The position numbers and the translations under genes are program-made. DNA of 64,000 nucleotides from Streptomyces sp. Je 1-79. Its GTDB lineage: Bacteria > Actinomycetota > Actinomycetes > Streptomycetales > Streptomycetaceae. The DNA lies in contig NZ_JAMGSL010000014.1 in the NCBI RefSeq assembly GCF_025195125.1, positions 140,046 through 204,045 on the forward strand, read 5' to 3'. This document shows positions 1 to 7,995 of this stretch, one piece after another (within the stretch, counting starts at the first letter, position 1; every line of letters starts with the position of its first letter). The notes below the pieces were generated by a model. That model ran no database searches. It saw only the letters and a program-made list of their open reading frames with translations, and was not told the origin of the DNA.

Positions 1-438
1 GGCCGAGGCCTCGACCTGGCCGTCACCGAGTTCCTCACCCAGCGCCTGGTGGGGATCATCCAGCTCAGCAACACCAACTGGCGGGTCCGCTCCACCGAGA
101 TCTCCTACATCGTCGCTCCCTGGGCCCGCGGCGAGGGATACGCCACCGAGGCCGCCCTCGCCACCGCCCAATGGCTCTTCGGCGACCAGGGGTTCGAGCG
201 CATCGAGCTGCGCACCGCGGCCGACAACACCGCCTCCCAGCAGGTGGCCCAGAAGATCGGCTGCATCAGCGAAGGAGTCCTGCGCGGCGCGTGCATAGCC
301 CGCACCCGCACCGAGGACGGCACATGGGCCGACCTGCGCACCGACTTCATCGTTTGGGGCCTGCTCCCCGAGGACCTCGACGGGGTCGCCGACCAGATGG
401 CGGAGGCCGGCTACTCGTCCTTCACCGACTGGAGCTGA
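1..438 (+). CDS. GNAT family N-acetyltransferase, 5'-truncated
   Basis: The reading frame is open from base 1 and ends at TGA 436-438, so only the C-terminal 145 residues are present. The segment APWARGEGYATEA has the Arg-x-x-Gly-x-Gly/Ala signature of the acetyl-CoA pyrophosphate loop of GNAT enzymes. The downstream NTASQQVAQKIGC segment is typical of the RimJ/RimL-like branch, where the final strand closes the cofactor pocket. Family members transfer acetyl from acetyl-CoA to an amine of a protein or small molecule; the substrate cannot be told from this fragment. It is 70 bp upstream of cobL and co-directional, but nothing links it functionally to cobalamin synthesis. Confidence 0.85.
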   Translation, partial: GRGLDLAVTEFLTQRLVGIIQLSNTNWRVRSTEISYIVAPWARGEGYATEAALATAQWLFGDQGFERIELRTAADNTASQQVAQKIGCISEGVLRGACIARTRTEDGTWADLRTDFIVWGLLPEDLDGVADQMAEAGYSSFTDWS

Positions 439-508
439 GCCCGCAACCGATCCCGGGTACCCTCGACACGCCCCCGACCTGCGACAAGACCTCAGGAGAC
501 AGACGACG

Positions 509-1714
509 ATGGCCGACCGGGTCACGGTGATCGGCTGGGACGGCTCGCCCCTCACCCCAGCGGCCCGGTCCGCGCTCTCCGCCGCCACGCTCGTGGCCGG
601 CGCCGCGCACCACCTCGCGCTGCCCGAGGTACCGCCGGGAGCCGAGCGCATCCGCCTCGGCAGCGTCGACCTCGCCGCCCGCCGCATCGCCGGCCACCGC
701 GGCACCGCCGTCGTCCTCGCCGACGGGGACCCCGGCTTCTTCGGCGTCGTCCGCACCCTGCGCGCCCCCGAGCACGGCCTGGAGGTCGAGGTCGTACCCG
801 CCGTCTCCTCGGTCGCCGCCGCCTTCGCCCGCGCCGGCATGCCCTGGGACGACGCCCGGATCGTCGTCGCCCACCAGCGCACCCTGCGCCGTGCGGTCAA
901 CGTCTGCCGGGCCCACCCCAAGGTCGCCGTCCTCACCTCGCCCGGCGCAGGACCCGCCGAACTCGCCCTCCTCCTCGACGGCGTCCACCGCACCTTCGTC
1001 ATCTGCGAGGAGCTCGGCACCGACCGCGAGCAGGTCACCGTCCTCACCTCCGACAAGGCCGCCGACCACGCCTGGCGCGACCCCAACGTGGTCATCGTCA
1101 TCGGCGGCACGGCCGGCGCCCCGCCCGGCGGCTGGATCATGGGCCAGGAGACCCCGGCCGTACGCGGCTGGGCCCTCCCCCCGGACGACCCCTCCGCCGC
1201 CCGGGGCGGCAGCGGCGAGGACCCCACCCTGCGCGCCGCCCAACTCGCCCGCCTCGGCCCCCGCGTCGGCGACCTCGTCTGGGACATCGGCTGCGGCGGC
1301 GGCGCGCTCGCCGTCGAGTCCGCCCGCTTCGGCGCCGCCGTCATCGCCGTGGACGCCGACCCGGACGCCTGCGCCCGCACGGAGGCGGCCGCCCGCCGCC
1401 ACGGCGTCCAGCTCCAGGCCGTGAGGGGCCGGGCCCCGCACGTCCTGGAACGGCTCCCCGAACCCGATGTCGTACGGATCGGGGGCGGCGGCGTGCCCGT
1501 CGTCACCGCCTGCACCGACCGCAGGCCCGAGCGGATCGTCGCCCACGCCTCCACCCGCGACGAGGCCGAAGCCATCGGCGCCGCCCTCTCCGAGGGCGGC
1601 TACACGGTCGAATGCGCCCTCCTGCAGAGCGTCGGCCTCGATCCCGGCGACTGGTCGGAACGCGACCGCTCCGTCGTCTTCCTGCTGTCCGGACGCCGGT
1701 CGACCTCCCCCTAG
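509..1714 (+). CDS. cobL: Precorrin-6Y C5,15-methyltransferase (decarboxylating), CbiE-CbiT fusion
   Basis: This 401-residue protein joins two cobalamin-pathway SAM methyltransferases. Residues 1 to about 200 are CbiE-like, with GDPGFFG at 73-79 matching the GDP-x-FFG loop of tetrapyrrole methylases. Residues from about 210 onward are CbiT-like, with a Rossmann SAM site WDIGCGGG at 258-265. In the family the protein methylates C5 and C15 of the corrin ring and decarboxylates the C12 acetate. The length is normal for a CobL fusion. The ATG start follows AGGAG (493-497) at good spacing. The next co-directional gene is the BluB-CobT fusion, so ring modification and lower-ligand attachment genes are adjacent. 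Assignment is strong. Confidence 0.93.
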   Translation: MADRVTVIGWDGSPLTPAARSALSAATLVAGAAHHLALPEVPPGAERIRLGSVDLAARRIAGHRGTAVVLADGDPGFFGVVRTLRAPEHGLEVEVVPAVSSVAAAFARAGMPWDDARIVVAHQRTLRRAVNVCRAHPKVAVLTSPGAGPAELALLLDGVHRTFVICEELGTDREQVTVLTSDKAADHAWRDPNVVIVIGGTAGAPPGGWIMGQETPAVRGWALPPDDPSAARGGSGEDPTLRAAQLARLGPRVGDLVWDIGCGGGALAVESARFGAAVIAVDADPDACARTEAAARRHGVQLQAVRGRAPHVLERLPEPDVVRIGGGGVPVVTACTDRRPERIVAHASTRDEAEAIGAALSEGGYTVECALLQSVGLDPGDWSERDRSVVFLLSGRRSTSP

Positions 1715-2027
1715 CGTCGCTGGGAGCACCCCACCCGTGACCGAGCGGCACCGCGGGGCCGGGTAGGCTGGCCGATCGTCGTACCGCACCCGGACCTTCG
1801 GTGCTTTGTTCGCCCATGTCCGGATGTAGGGACCTCTTCAGGTCGCTGTGTGGTACGCGACGACCGGGGGACGCGCGACGTGGCGCAGTCCACAGCAAAC
1901 CGTGGCGGATCCGCCTGTCATGACGGCCGACGGCCGCGACAATGCTGGGGTGTCCGCGCGTCATTCGTGCCGCACGGCGCGCACGCTCGTTCTTGTTGAC
2001 GGGCGAAGGTCTGAAGGAGCACAACCG
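1715..2027 (+). other. Intergenic region upstream of the BluB-CobT gene
   Basis: This stretch has no convincing gene. It contains a TAGGCT box (1764-1769) that could be a -10 element, but I found no good -35. A short stem GACCT/AGGTC lies at 1831-1844. I looked for a cobalamin riboswitch because the gene downstream is in that pathway and saw no recognisable B12 box. The last 30 bases hold the AAGGAG that serves the six-codon leader ORF described separately. Confidence 0.5.
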
Positions 2028-2048
2028 ATGGGCGAGGGGTACGCATGA
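2028..2048 (+). other. Candidate six-codon leader ORF (MGEGYA) overlapping the cobT fusion start
   Basis: An ATG at 2028 follows an AAGGAG (2014-2019) with an 8-nt spacer, which is the better of the two ribosome sites here. It reads six codons and stops at TGA 2046-2048, overlapping the next ATG (2045) as ATGA. The downstream gene has its own weaker site, GAGGGG (2034-2039), inside the leader. The arrangement suggests translational coupling. It could be a chance ORF, with AAGGAG serving a standby role for the downstream ATG. Translation is inferred, not shown. Confidence 0.4.
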
Positions 2049-5000
2049 CGGACACCGGCCAGGTCCCGGGCGAGGGGCTGCCGGAGAACGCAGGCATGGT
2101 CGAGCAGCCGGGCATCCCCGCTCCGGGCGCGTACACCTTCCTGGACCCCTCCGAGAGCGCAGCCGAGGACGACGACCTGCTTCTGATGCCGGGCGCCCAG
2201 GGCGCCTGGAGCGAGCACCAGCCGGGCTCCGTGCCCGCGCCGCCCGTCACCGTCCCCGCACCCGGCATGATGCAGGGCCAGCTGCCGCCGATGGGCGACC
2301 CGCTCACCGACCCGCTGGCCGGGCCGATCGCCGACGCGCTGGCCGCCCAGGCCCCGATGGCCCCGCCCGTCGCCCCGGTCGCCCACGAGGCCGTCTCCAC
2401 CCCCGCGCACGGCGTCCCCGCCGCTCCGGAGTCCGTCCACGGTCTCTCCACCCCGGCGCACGGCGTGCCGACCCCCTCGCACGGCGTGCCGATGCCCGTC
2501 GAGTCCGGTCAGCTCCTCTCCACCCCCGCCCACGGCGTGCCCGTCACGCACCAGGAGCCGTACGCGGCCGAGGTCGTGACCGACCACGGCTACGAGCCGG
2601 GAATCCTGGACACCGGCGCCCACGAGGCGGCCGGCCGCGACTCCGGTTCGGTCGACCTCGGTGGTGTCCGTGTGCCGCCGCCGGCCGCCGCGCCGACCCC
2701 GCCGCCCGCCCGCCGCCCGCTGCACATGGGCCCGCCGGTGCCGGAGAACAACGGGGGAGTCGTACGGTCCCTCGCCGACCGCGGCCCCGCCTCCGCCGTA
2801 GCCGCGCCCGCGCCCGTCGCGGCCCACGCCGCCGCGAGTGCGCCCACCCCGATCCCCGCCCGGATCCCCGGCCCGCCGGCGACCGGCCCCGAGTACCTCG
2901 ACGACCCGCAGGAGCAGCCGGCCGCTCCGGTCGGGCCGCAGCGCGGCGACATCCCGCCGCAGGGCGCCGTTCCGTGGGACGCGCAGCCCCAGGGGCCCGT
3001 GCAGCAGCCGATGCCCGCAGAAACGGTCGGCCAGTTCGTCCAGGTCGAGGGCACCGTCCCGACGACCCCGCACCTGGCGCCGACACCGGCCGCCGGGATC
3101 CCGGTGGCCGAGCAGCCCGTCCAGCAGCCCGTCGCCGAGGTTCCCGCCGTGGCGGAGGCCCGGCCCGTGGAGGCGGCCGCTCCGGTCGACGTGCCCGTGG
3201 AGGAGGCCCCCGCGGCCGTCCCCGCGCCGCGCGACGGCGGCCCGGCCGCCGCCGTGCCCGTACCTCCGGTCGAGGAAGCCGCCGCCGAGGCGGTGCACGA
3301 GCCCGTGACGCCCGAGCAGGAGCAGGAGCAGCCCGAGGCTCCTGTCGAGGCCGAGCCCGAGGTGGAGACGGGGGCGGAGGCTGCGGTCGAGACCGTGGCC
3401 GAGCCCGAGCCCGTCGTCGAGCCGGTGGCGGAAGCTCCGGCGGCGGAGGAGCCCGCAGCGGCGGAACCCGCCGTCGAGCCGTCCGAGCCGACCGAGCAGG
3501 TCGAACCGTCCGAGCCCACCGAGCAGGTCGCGCAGGTCGAAGAGGCCCCGGCGCAGGAGCCCGTGGCGGAGCCGCTGCCCGACGAGGCGGTCGCGATCGA
3601 CGAGCCCCCCACCGAGCCGGCCCCGGCCGCCGCGGAGCCCACGGAGGCCGCAGAGGCCGTGGAGCCCGCCGCCGCCGGAGAGTCCGCGGAGACCGCGGAG
3701 CCCGCCGTAGCCGCAGAGCCCGTCGCGGCGGAGGCCGCAACTGAGGAGTCCGTGGCCGAGGAGCCCGTGGCCGAGGAGCAGCCCCTCGACGAGGAGCCGG
3801 GCGCCCAGTCCGGTGCTGAAGAGCCCGGCGTCGACGAGCCCGCTGCTGACGAGCCCGGCGTCGATGAGCCCGTCGGCGCGCCCGCGCCCGGGTACGACGA
3901 CGCCGAGCGCGAGGCCGTGCTCCGCGTCATGCGCGAGCGCCGCGACATCCGCAACGGCTTCCGCTCCGACCCGATCCCGCACGAGGTGCTGCTGCGCGTC
4001 CTGGAGGCCGCCCACACGGCCCCCAGCGTCGGCCACTCCCAGCCCTGGGACTTCGTCGTCATCCGCTCCGCCGAGACCCGCCGGAGCATGCACGAACTCG
4101 CCCAGCGCCAGCGCGAGGCCTACGCCAAGTCGCTCCCGAAGGCCCGGGCGAAGCAGTTCAAGGAACTGAAGATCGAGGCCATCCTCGACACCCCGGTGAA
4201 CATCGTCGTGACCGCCGACCCCACCCGGGGCGGCCGGCACACCCTCGGCCGCTACACGCAGCCGCAGATGGCGCCGTACTCCTCGGCCCTCGCCGTCGAG
4301 AACCTCTGGCTCGCCGCCCGCGCCGAGGGTCTCGGCGTCGGCTGGGTCAGCTTCTTCGACGAGCGCGAGATGGTGCGGGCCCTCGGCCTGCCCGAGCACC
4401 TCGAAGTGGTCGCGTACCTGTGCGTCGGTTACGTCGACGAGTTCCCCGAGGAGCCCGAGCTGATGCAGGCGGGCTGGTCCAAGCGCCGCCCGCTGTCCTG
4501 GGTCGTCCACGAGGAGACGTACGGCCGCCGGGCGCTGCCCGGCGAGGAGCCGCACGACCTGCTCCAGGAGACCGTCTCCAACATCCGCCCGCTGGACGCC
4601 AAGGCGCTCGGCGAGGCGTGGGAGCGGCAGAAGCGCATGACGAAGCCCGCGGGGGCGCTCGGCATGCTGGAGATCATCGCCGCGCAGCTCTCCGGGCTCT
4701 CCCGGATGTGCCCGCCGCCGATCCCGGAGCCCGCGGCCGTCGCGATCTTCGCCGGCGACCACGGCGTGCACGCCCAGGGCGTCACCGCCTGGCCCCAGGA
4801 GGTGACCGGCCAGATGGTCGCGAACTTCCTCGGCGGGGGAGCGGTCTGCAACGCCTTCGCGAACCAGGTCGGCGCCGAGGTCTGCGTCGTCGACGTCGGT
4901 GTCGCCTCGGACCTGCCGGCCACCCCCGGCCTGCTGCCCCGCAAGGTCCGTCCCGGCACGGGTGACTTCACGACCGGTCTCGCCATGACCCGCGAGGAGG

Positions 5001-5608
5001 TGCTCGCCGCGATCGAGGTGGGCATCGAGACCGCACGGGACCTCGTGGCGGCGGGCAACAAGGCCCTGCTGACCGGCGAGATGGGGATCGCGAACACCAC
5101 CGCGTCCGCCGCGCTGATCTCCGTGTACACGGGGGTCGACCCGGTCGAGGTGACCGGTCGCGGCACCGGCATCAACGACGAGATGCACGCCCGGAAGGTG
5201 GACGTGGTCCGCCGCGCCCTCGACCTCCACAAGCCGGACCCGGCGGACCCCGTCGGTGTCCTCTCGGCGGTCGGCGGCCTGGAGCACGCGGCGCTCGTCG
5301 GCCTGATCCTGGGCGCGGCCTCGCTGCGTACCCCGGTCGTGCTGGACGGCGTCTCGACGGGCGCGGCGGCGCTCGTGGCCCGGGCGGTCGCGCCCGAGTC
5401 CCTGGCCGCCTGCATCGCCGGCCACCGCAGCGCCGAGCCGGGCCACGTGGCGGCCCTGAACAAGCTGGGTCTGCGTCCCCTGGTCGACCTCGACCTCCGC
5501 CTGGGGGAGGGCACCGGCGCCCTCCTGGCACTCCCGATCGTGCAGAGCGCGGCCCGCGCGATGCACGAGGTGGCCACGTTCGACTCGGCGGGCGTGACGG
5601 AGAAGTAA
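2045..5608 (+). CDS. cobT: Fusion of disordered Ala/Pro/Glu tail, BluB (DMB synthase) and CobT
   Basis: This 1187-residue protein has three parts. Residues 1 to about 615 are low-complexity and Ala/Pro/Glu/Val-rich, with STPAHGVP at 118-125, 135-142 and 159-166, TPSHGVP at 143-149, and an acidic second half. Residues about 617-835 match BluB, the flavin-destroying enzyme that makes 5,6-dimethylbenzimidazole (DMB): RRD with D634, and GWVS with S769, align with the Asp32 and Ser167 I recall from Sinorhizobium BluB. Residues about 840-1187 match CobT, nicotinate-nucleotide:DMB phosphoribosyltransferase, with GEGTGA at 1154-1159 carrying catalytic Glu1155. One polypeptide would make DMB and activate it to alpha-ribazole phosphate. 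Free-standing CobT is about 350 residues, so the N-terminal two thirds are additions. GAGGGG (2034-2039) precedes ATG 2045. A strong hairpin follows the stop. Confidence 0.93.
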   Translation: MTDTGQVPGEGLPENAGMVEQPGIPAPGAYTFLDPSESAAEDDDLLLMPGAQGAWSEHQPGSVPAPPVTVPAPGMMQGQLPPMGDPLTDPLAGPIADALAAQAPMAPPVAPVAHEAVSTPAHGVPAAPESVHGLSTPAHGVPTPSHGVPMPVESGQLLSTPAHGVPVTHQEPYAAEVVTDHGYEPGILDTGAHEAAGRDSGSVDLGGVRVPPPAAAPTPPPARRPLHMGPPVPENNGGVVRSLADRGPASAVAAPAPVAAHAAASAPTPIPARIPGPPATGPEYLDDPQEQPAAPVGPQRGDIPPQGAVPWDAQPQGPVQQPMPAETVGQFVQVEGTVPTTPHLAPTPAAGIPVAEQPVQQPVAEVPAVAEARPVEAAAPVDVPVEEAPAAVPAPRDGGPAAAVPVPPVEEAAAEAVHEPVTPEQEQEQPEAPVEAEPEVETGAEAAVETVAEPEPVVEPVAEAPAAEEPAAAEPAVEPSEPTEQVEPSEPTEQVAQVEEAPAQEPVAEPLPDEAVAIDEPPTEPAPAAAEPTEAAEAVEPAAAGESAETAEPAVAAEPVAAEAATEESVAEEPVAEEQPLDEEPGAQSGAEEPGVDEPAADEPGVDEPVGAPAPGYDDAEREAVLRVMRERRDIRNGFRSDPIPHEVLLRVLEAAHTAPSVGHSQPWDFVVIRSAETRRSMHELAQRQREAYAKSLPKARAKQFKELKIEAILDTPVNIVVTADPTRGGRHTLGRYTQPQMAPYSSALAVENLWLAARAEGLGVGWVSFFDEREMVRALGLPEHLEVVAYLCVGYVDEFPEEPELMQAGWSKRRPLSWVVHEETYGRRALPGEEPHDLLQETVSNIRPLDAKALGEAWERQKRMTKPAGALGMLEIIAAQLSGLSRMCPPPIPEPAAVAIFAGDHGVHAQGVTAWPQEVTGQMVANFLGGGAVCNAFANQVGAEVCVVDVGVASDLPATPGLLPRKVRPGTGDFTTGLAMTREEVLAAIEVGIETARDLVAAGNKALLTGEMGIANTTASAALISVYTGVDPVEVTGRGTGINDEMHARKVDVVRRALDLHKPDPADPVGVLSAVGGLEHAALVGLILGAASLRTPVVLDGVSTGAAALVARAVAPESLAACIAGHRSAEPGHVAALNKLGLRPLVDLDLRLGEGTGALLALPIVQSAARAMHEVATFDSAGVTEK

Positions 5609-5635
5609 CCCCCGCGCCAGCCCCCCCGTGACCGG

Positions 5636-5674
5636 TGTGCCCACCCTTCCGCCCCGGCGGAACGGGTGGGCACA
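5636..5674 (+). terminator. Hairpin terminator after the cobT fusion
   Basis: An 11-bp arm TGTGCCCACCC (5636-5646) pairs perfectly with 5664-5674. Inside it TTCCGCC pairs with GGCGGAA, leaving a single bulged C at 5663. The stem lies 28 bp after the cobT stop and has no U tract, as is usual in Streptomyces. A second smaller stem, CCCACGGG/CCCGTGGG, follows at 5676-5702. Confidence 0.75.
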
Positions 5675-5848
5675 GCCCACGGGGGCGGTGCGTGCCCGTG
5701 GGCCGCCGGGCCCGGGGCCCTGCCCTGGGGGACATCCGTCACAGGGTCGCCCCCTCCCGGTGACCGATATCGTGGGCACCGGTCCCCACCAGCCGCTTCA
5801 CCGCCGCAGCGGCCCCCGCACCCCGCCTCTCCGAGGAGCCGTACACCC

Positions 5849-7090
5849 ATGGCCGACCCCGTCGAGACCGCCGCGTACCCCGCCTACCCCGTCGGACTCC
5901 GCCTCTCCGGCCGGCGCGTCGTCGTGTTCGGCGGCGGCCAGGTCGCGCAGCGCAGGCTCCCCGCCCTGATCGCGGCCGGTGCCGACGTCACCCTGGTCTC
6001 CCCTTCCGCGACCCCGTCCGTCGAGGCGATGGCCGAGGCCGGCGAGATCACCTGGGTCAGGCGCCGTTACGAGGACGGGGACATCGCAGACGCCTGGTAC
6101 GCCCTCGTGGCCACCAGCGACCCCGTCGCCAACGCAGCCGCGTCCGCCGAGGCCGAGCGGACCAAGACCTGGTGCGTGCGCTCCGACGACGCCGAGGCGG
6201 CCACCGCCTGGACCCCGGCCACCGGCCGCAGCGAAGGCGTGACCGTCGCCGTCCTCACCGGCCACGACCCCCGCCGCTCCGCCGCCGTGCGGGACGCGAT
6301 CGTCGAGGGCCTGCGGGACGGCTCCCTCGCGGCCCCGCAGCACCGCTCCCGTACCCCGTTCGTGGCGCTGGTCGGCGGCGGCCCCGGCGACCCCGACCTG
6401 ATCACGGTCCGCGGCCGCCGGCTGCTCGCCGAGGCCGACGTCGTCATCGCCGACCGCCTCGGCCCCCGCGACCTGCTCGACGAACTGCCCCCGCACGTCG
6501 AGGTGATCGACGCGGCGAAGATCCCGTACGGCCGGTTCATGGCGCAGGAGGCCATCAACAACGCGCTGATCGAACACGCCAAGGCGGGCAGGTCGGTCGT
6601 ACGGCTCAAGGGCGGCGACCCCTTCGTCTTCGGCCGCGGCATGGAGGAGGCCCAGGCGCTGGCGGCCGAGGGCATCCCCTGCACGGTCGTCCCCGGCATC
6701 TCCAGCTCGATCTCCGTCCCCGGCGCCGCCGGCATCCCGGTCACGCACCGCGGGGTGGCCCACGAGTTCACCGTCGTCAGCGGCCATGTGGCGCCCGACG
6801 ACCCGCGCTCCCTCGTGGACTGGGCGTCGCTCGCCAAGCTCACCGGCACGCTGGTGATCCTCATGGGCGTCGACAAGATCGGGAAGATCGCCGAGGCGCT
6901 CGTGGCGCACGGCAAGTCCCCCGAGACCCCGCTCGCCCTGGTCCAGGAGGGCACCACGGCCACGCAGCGCCGGGTGGACGCCACGCTGGCCACGGTCGCG
7001 GAGACGGTCAGGGCCCACGAGGTCCGGCCCCCGGCCGTCATCGTCATCGGCGACGTGGTCACGGAGGGCCCCGACAAGCTGGTGAGGTGA
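5849..7090 (+). CDS. cysG: Siroheme synthase-type fusion: precorrin-2 dehydrogenase / uroporphyrinogen-III C-methyltransferase
   Basis: I place the start at ATG 5849 because GAGGAG (5833-5838) precedes it, giving 413 residues; an in-frame upstream ATG exists but lies in the cobT terminator region. Residues about 20-160 form the NAD-binding precorrin-2 dehydrogenase part, with VVVFGGGQVAQRR at 24-36. Residues from about 170 form the SAM-dependent methyltransferase (SUMT), with LVGGGPGDPDL and VVRLKGGDPFVFGRG near residue 250. It makes precorrin-2 from uroporphyrinogen III, and probably sirohydrochlorin. Precorrin-2 is the branch point to both siroheme and cobalamin, which fits the neighbours. 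The central CysG domain is shorter than in enteric CysG, so ferrochelatase activity is uncertain. Confidence 0.9.
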   Translation: MADPVETAAYPAYPVGLRLSGRRVVVFGGGQVAQRRLPALIAAGADVTLVSPSATPSVEAMAEAGEITWVRRRYEDGDIADAWYALVATSDPVANAAASAEAERTKTWCVRSDDAEAATAWTPATGRSEGVTVAVLTGHDPRRSAAVRDAIVEGLRDGSLAAPQHRSRTPFVALVGGGPGDPDLITVRGRRLLAEADVVIADRLGPRDLLDELPPHVEVIDAAKIPYGRFMAQEAINNALIEHAKAGRSVVRLKGGDPFVFGRGMEEAQALAAEGIPCTVVPGISSSISVPGAAGIPVTHRGVAHEFTVVSGHVAPDDPRSLVDWASLAKLTGTLVILMGVDKIGKIAEALVAHGKSPETPLALVQEGTTATQRRVDATLATVAETVRAHEVRPPAVIVIGDVVTEGPDKLVR

Positions 7091-7154
7091 CCCGGGGCCG
7101 AACTCCCCCTCGCACGACATTGGCACCGCATCCCGGACAAGGCAGTATCACCTC

Positions 7155-7973
7155 GTGGCCGAACTCATCACGATCGACGACCCCGACGACCCGCGCCTGC
7201 GCGACTACACCGGCCTGACCGACGTGGAGCTGCGCCGCAGGCGCGAGCCCGCCGAGGGTCTGTTCATCGCCGAGGGCGAGAAGGTCATCCGCCGGGCCAG
7301 GCAGGCCGGGTACGAGATGCGGTCGATGCTGCTCTCCGCCAAGTGGGTCGATGTCATGCGCGACGTCATCGACGAGGTCCCGGCCCCCGTGTACGCGGTG
7401 CAGCCGGAGCTCGCCGAGCGCGTCACCGGCTACCACGTGCACCGCGGAGCCCTCGCCTCCATGCAGCGCAAGCCGCTGCCGAGCGCCGAGGACCTGCTCC
7501 GTACCACCCGCCGGGTCGCCGTGATGGAGTCGGTCAACGACCACACCAACATCGGCGCGATCTTCCGCAGCGCGGCCGCCCTCGGGATGGACGCGGTGCT
7601 GCTGTCGCCGGACTGCGCGGACCCGCTCTACCGCCGGTCCGTGAAGGTCTCCATGGGCGCGGTCTTCTCCGTCCCGTACGCCCGCCTGGACACCTGGCCG
7701 CGCGGTCTGGAGGCGGTGCGGGAGGCGGGGTTCAAGCTGCTCGCCCTCACCCCCGACGAGAAGGCCTCCCCGATCGACGTGGCGGCCCCGCACAAGCTTG
7801 AGCGGGCCGCGCTGATGCTCGGCGCCGAGGGCGACGGACTGTCCACGCAGGCGCTGCGGGCGGCGGACGAATGGGTCCGCATCCCGATGGCGCACGGGGT
7901 CGACTCGCTCAACGTGGGCGCGGCGGCGGCCGTGGCCTTCTACGCGGTGGCGAGCGGCCGCCCGCAGGACTGA
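7155..7973 (+). CDS. TrmH/SpoU-family (SPOUT) RNA 2'-O-methyltransferase
   Basis: The 272-residue product has an N-terminal substrate-binding part (about 1-110) and a C-terminal SPOUT trefoil-knot domain. The three SPOUT motifs are present: NDHTNIGAIFRSAAALG near residue 128 (motif 1), LMLGAEGDGLS (motif 2) and IPMAHGVDSLNVGAAAAVAFY near the end (motif 3). Enzymes of this family methylate ribose 2'-OH groups in tRNA or 23S rRNA using SAM. The exact nucleotide cannot be read from sequence. The GTG start at 7155 gives a methyltransferase of normal size. It converges on the kinase gene, with 22 bp between the stops. Confidence 0.9.
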   Translation: MAELITIDDPDDPRLRDYTGLTDVELRRRREPAEGLFIAEGEKVIRRARQAGYEMRSMLLSAKWVDVMRDVIDEVPAPVYAVQPELAERVTGYHVHRGALASMQRKPLPSAEDLLRTTRRVAVMESVNDHTNIGAIFRSAAALGMDAVLLSPDCADPLYRRSVKVSMGAVFSVPYARLDTWPRGLEAVREAGFKLLALTPDEKASPIDVAAPHKLERAALMLGAEGDGLSTQALRAADEWVRIPMAHGVDSLNVGAAAAVAFYAVASGRPQD

Positions 7974-7995
7974 CCGGCGACGCCCGGGGCGGGCT

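Noticed and set aside
1740..2040. Cobalamin riboswitch upstream of the cobT fusion
   Set aside because: I searched by eye for the B12 box and the usual peripheral stems and did not find them.
1961..5779. A 1272-residue minus-strand reading frame opposite the cobT fusion
   Set aside because: It is a shadow of the GC-rich plus-strand gene: the plus frame has domain matches, and the minus frame has no motif and runs through the terminator.
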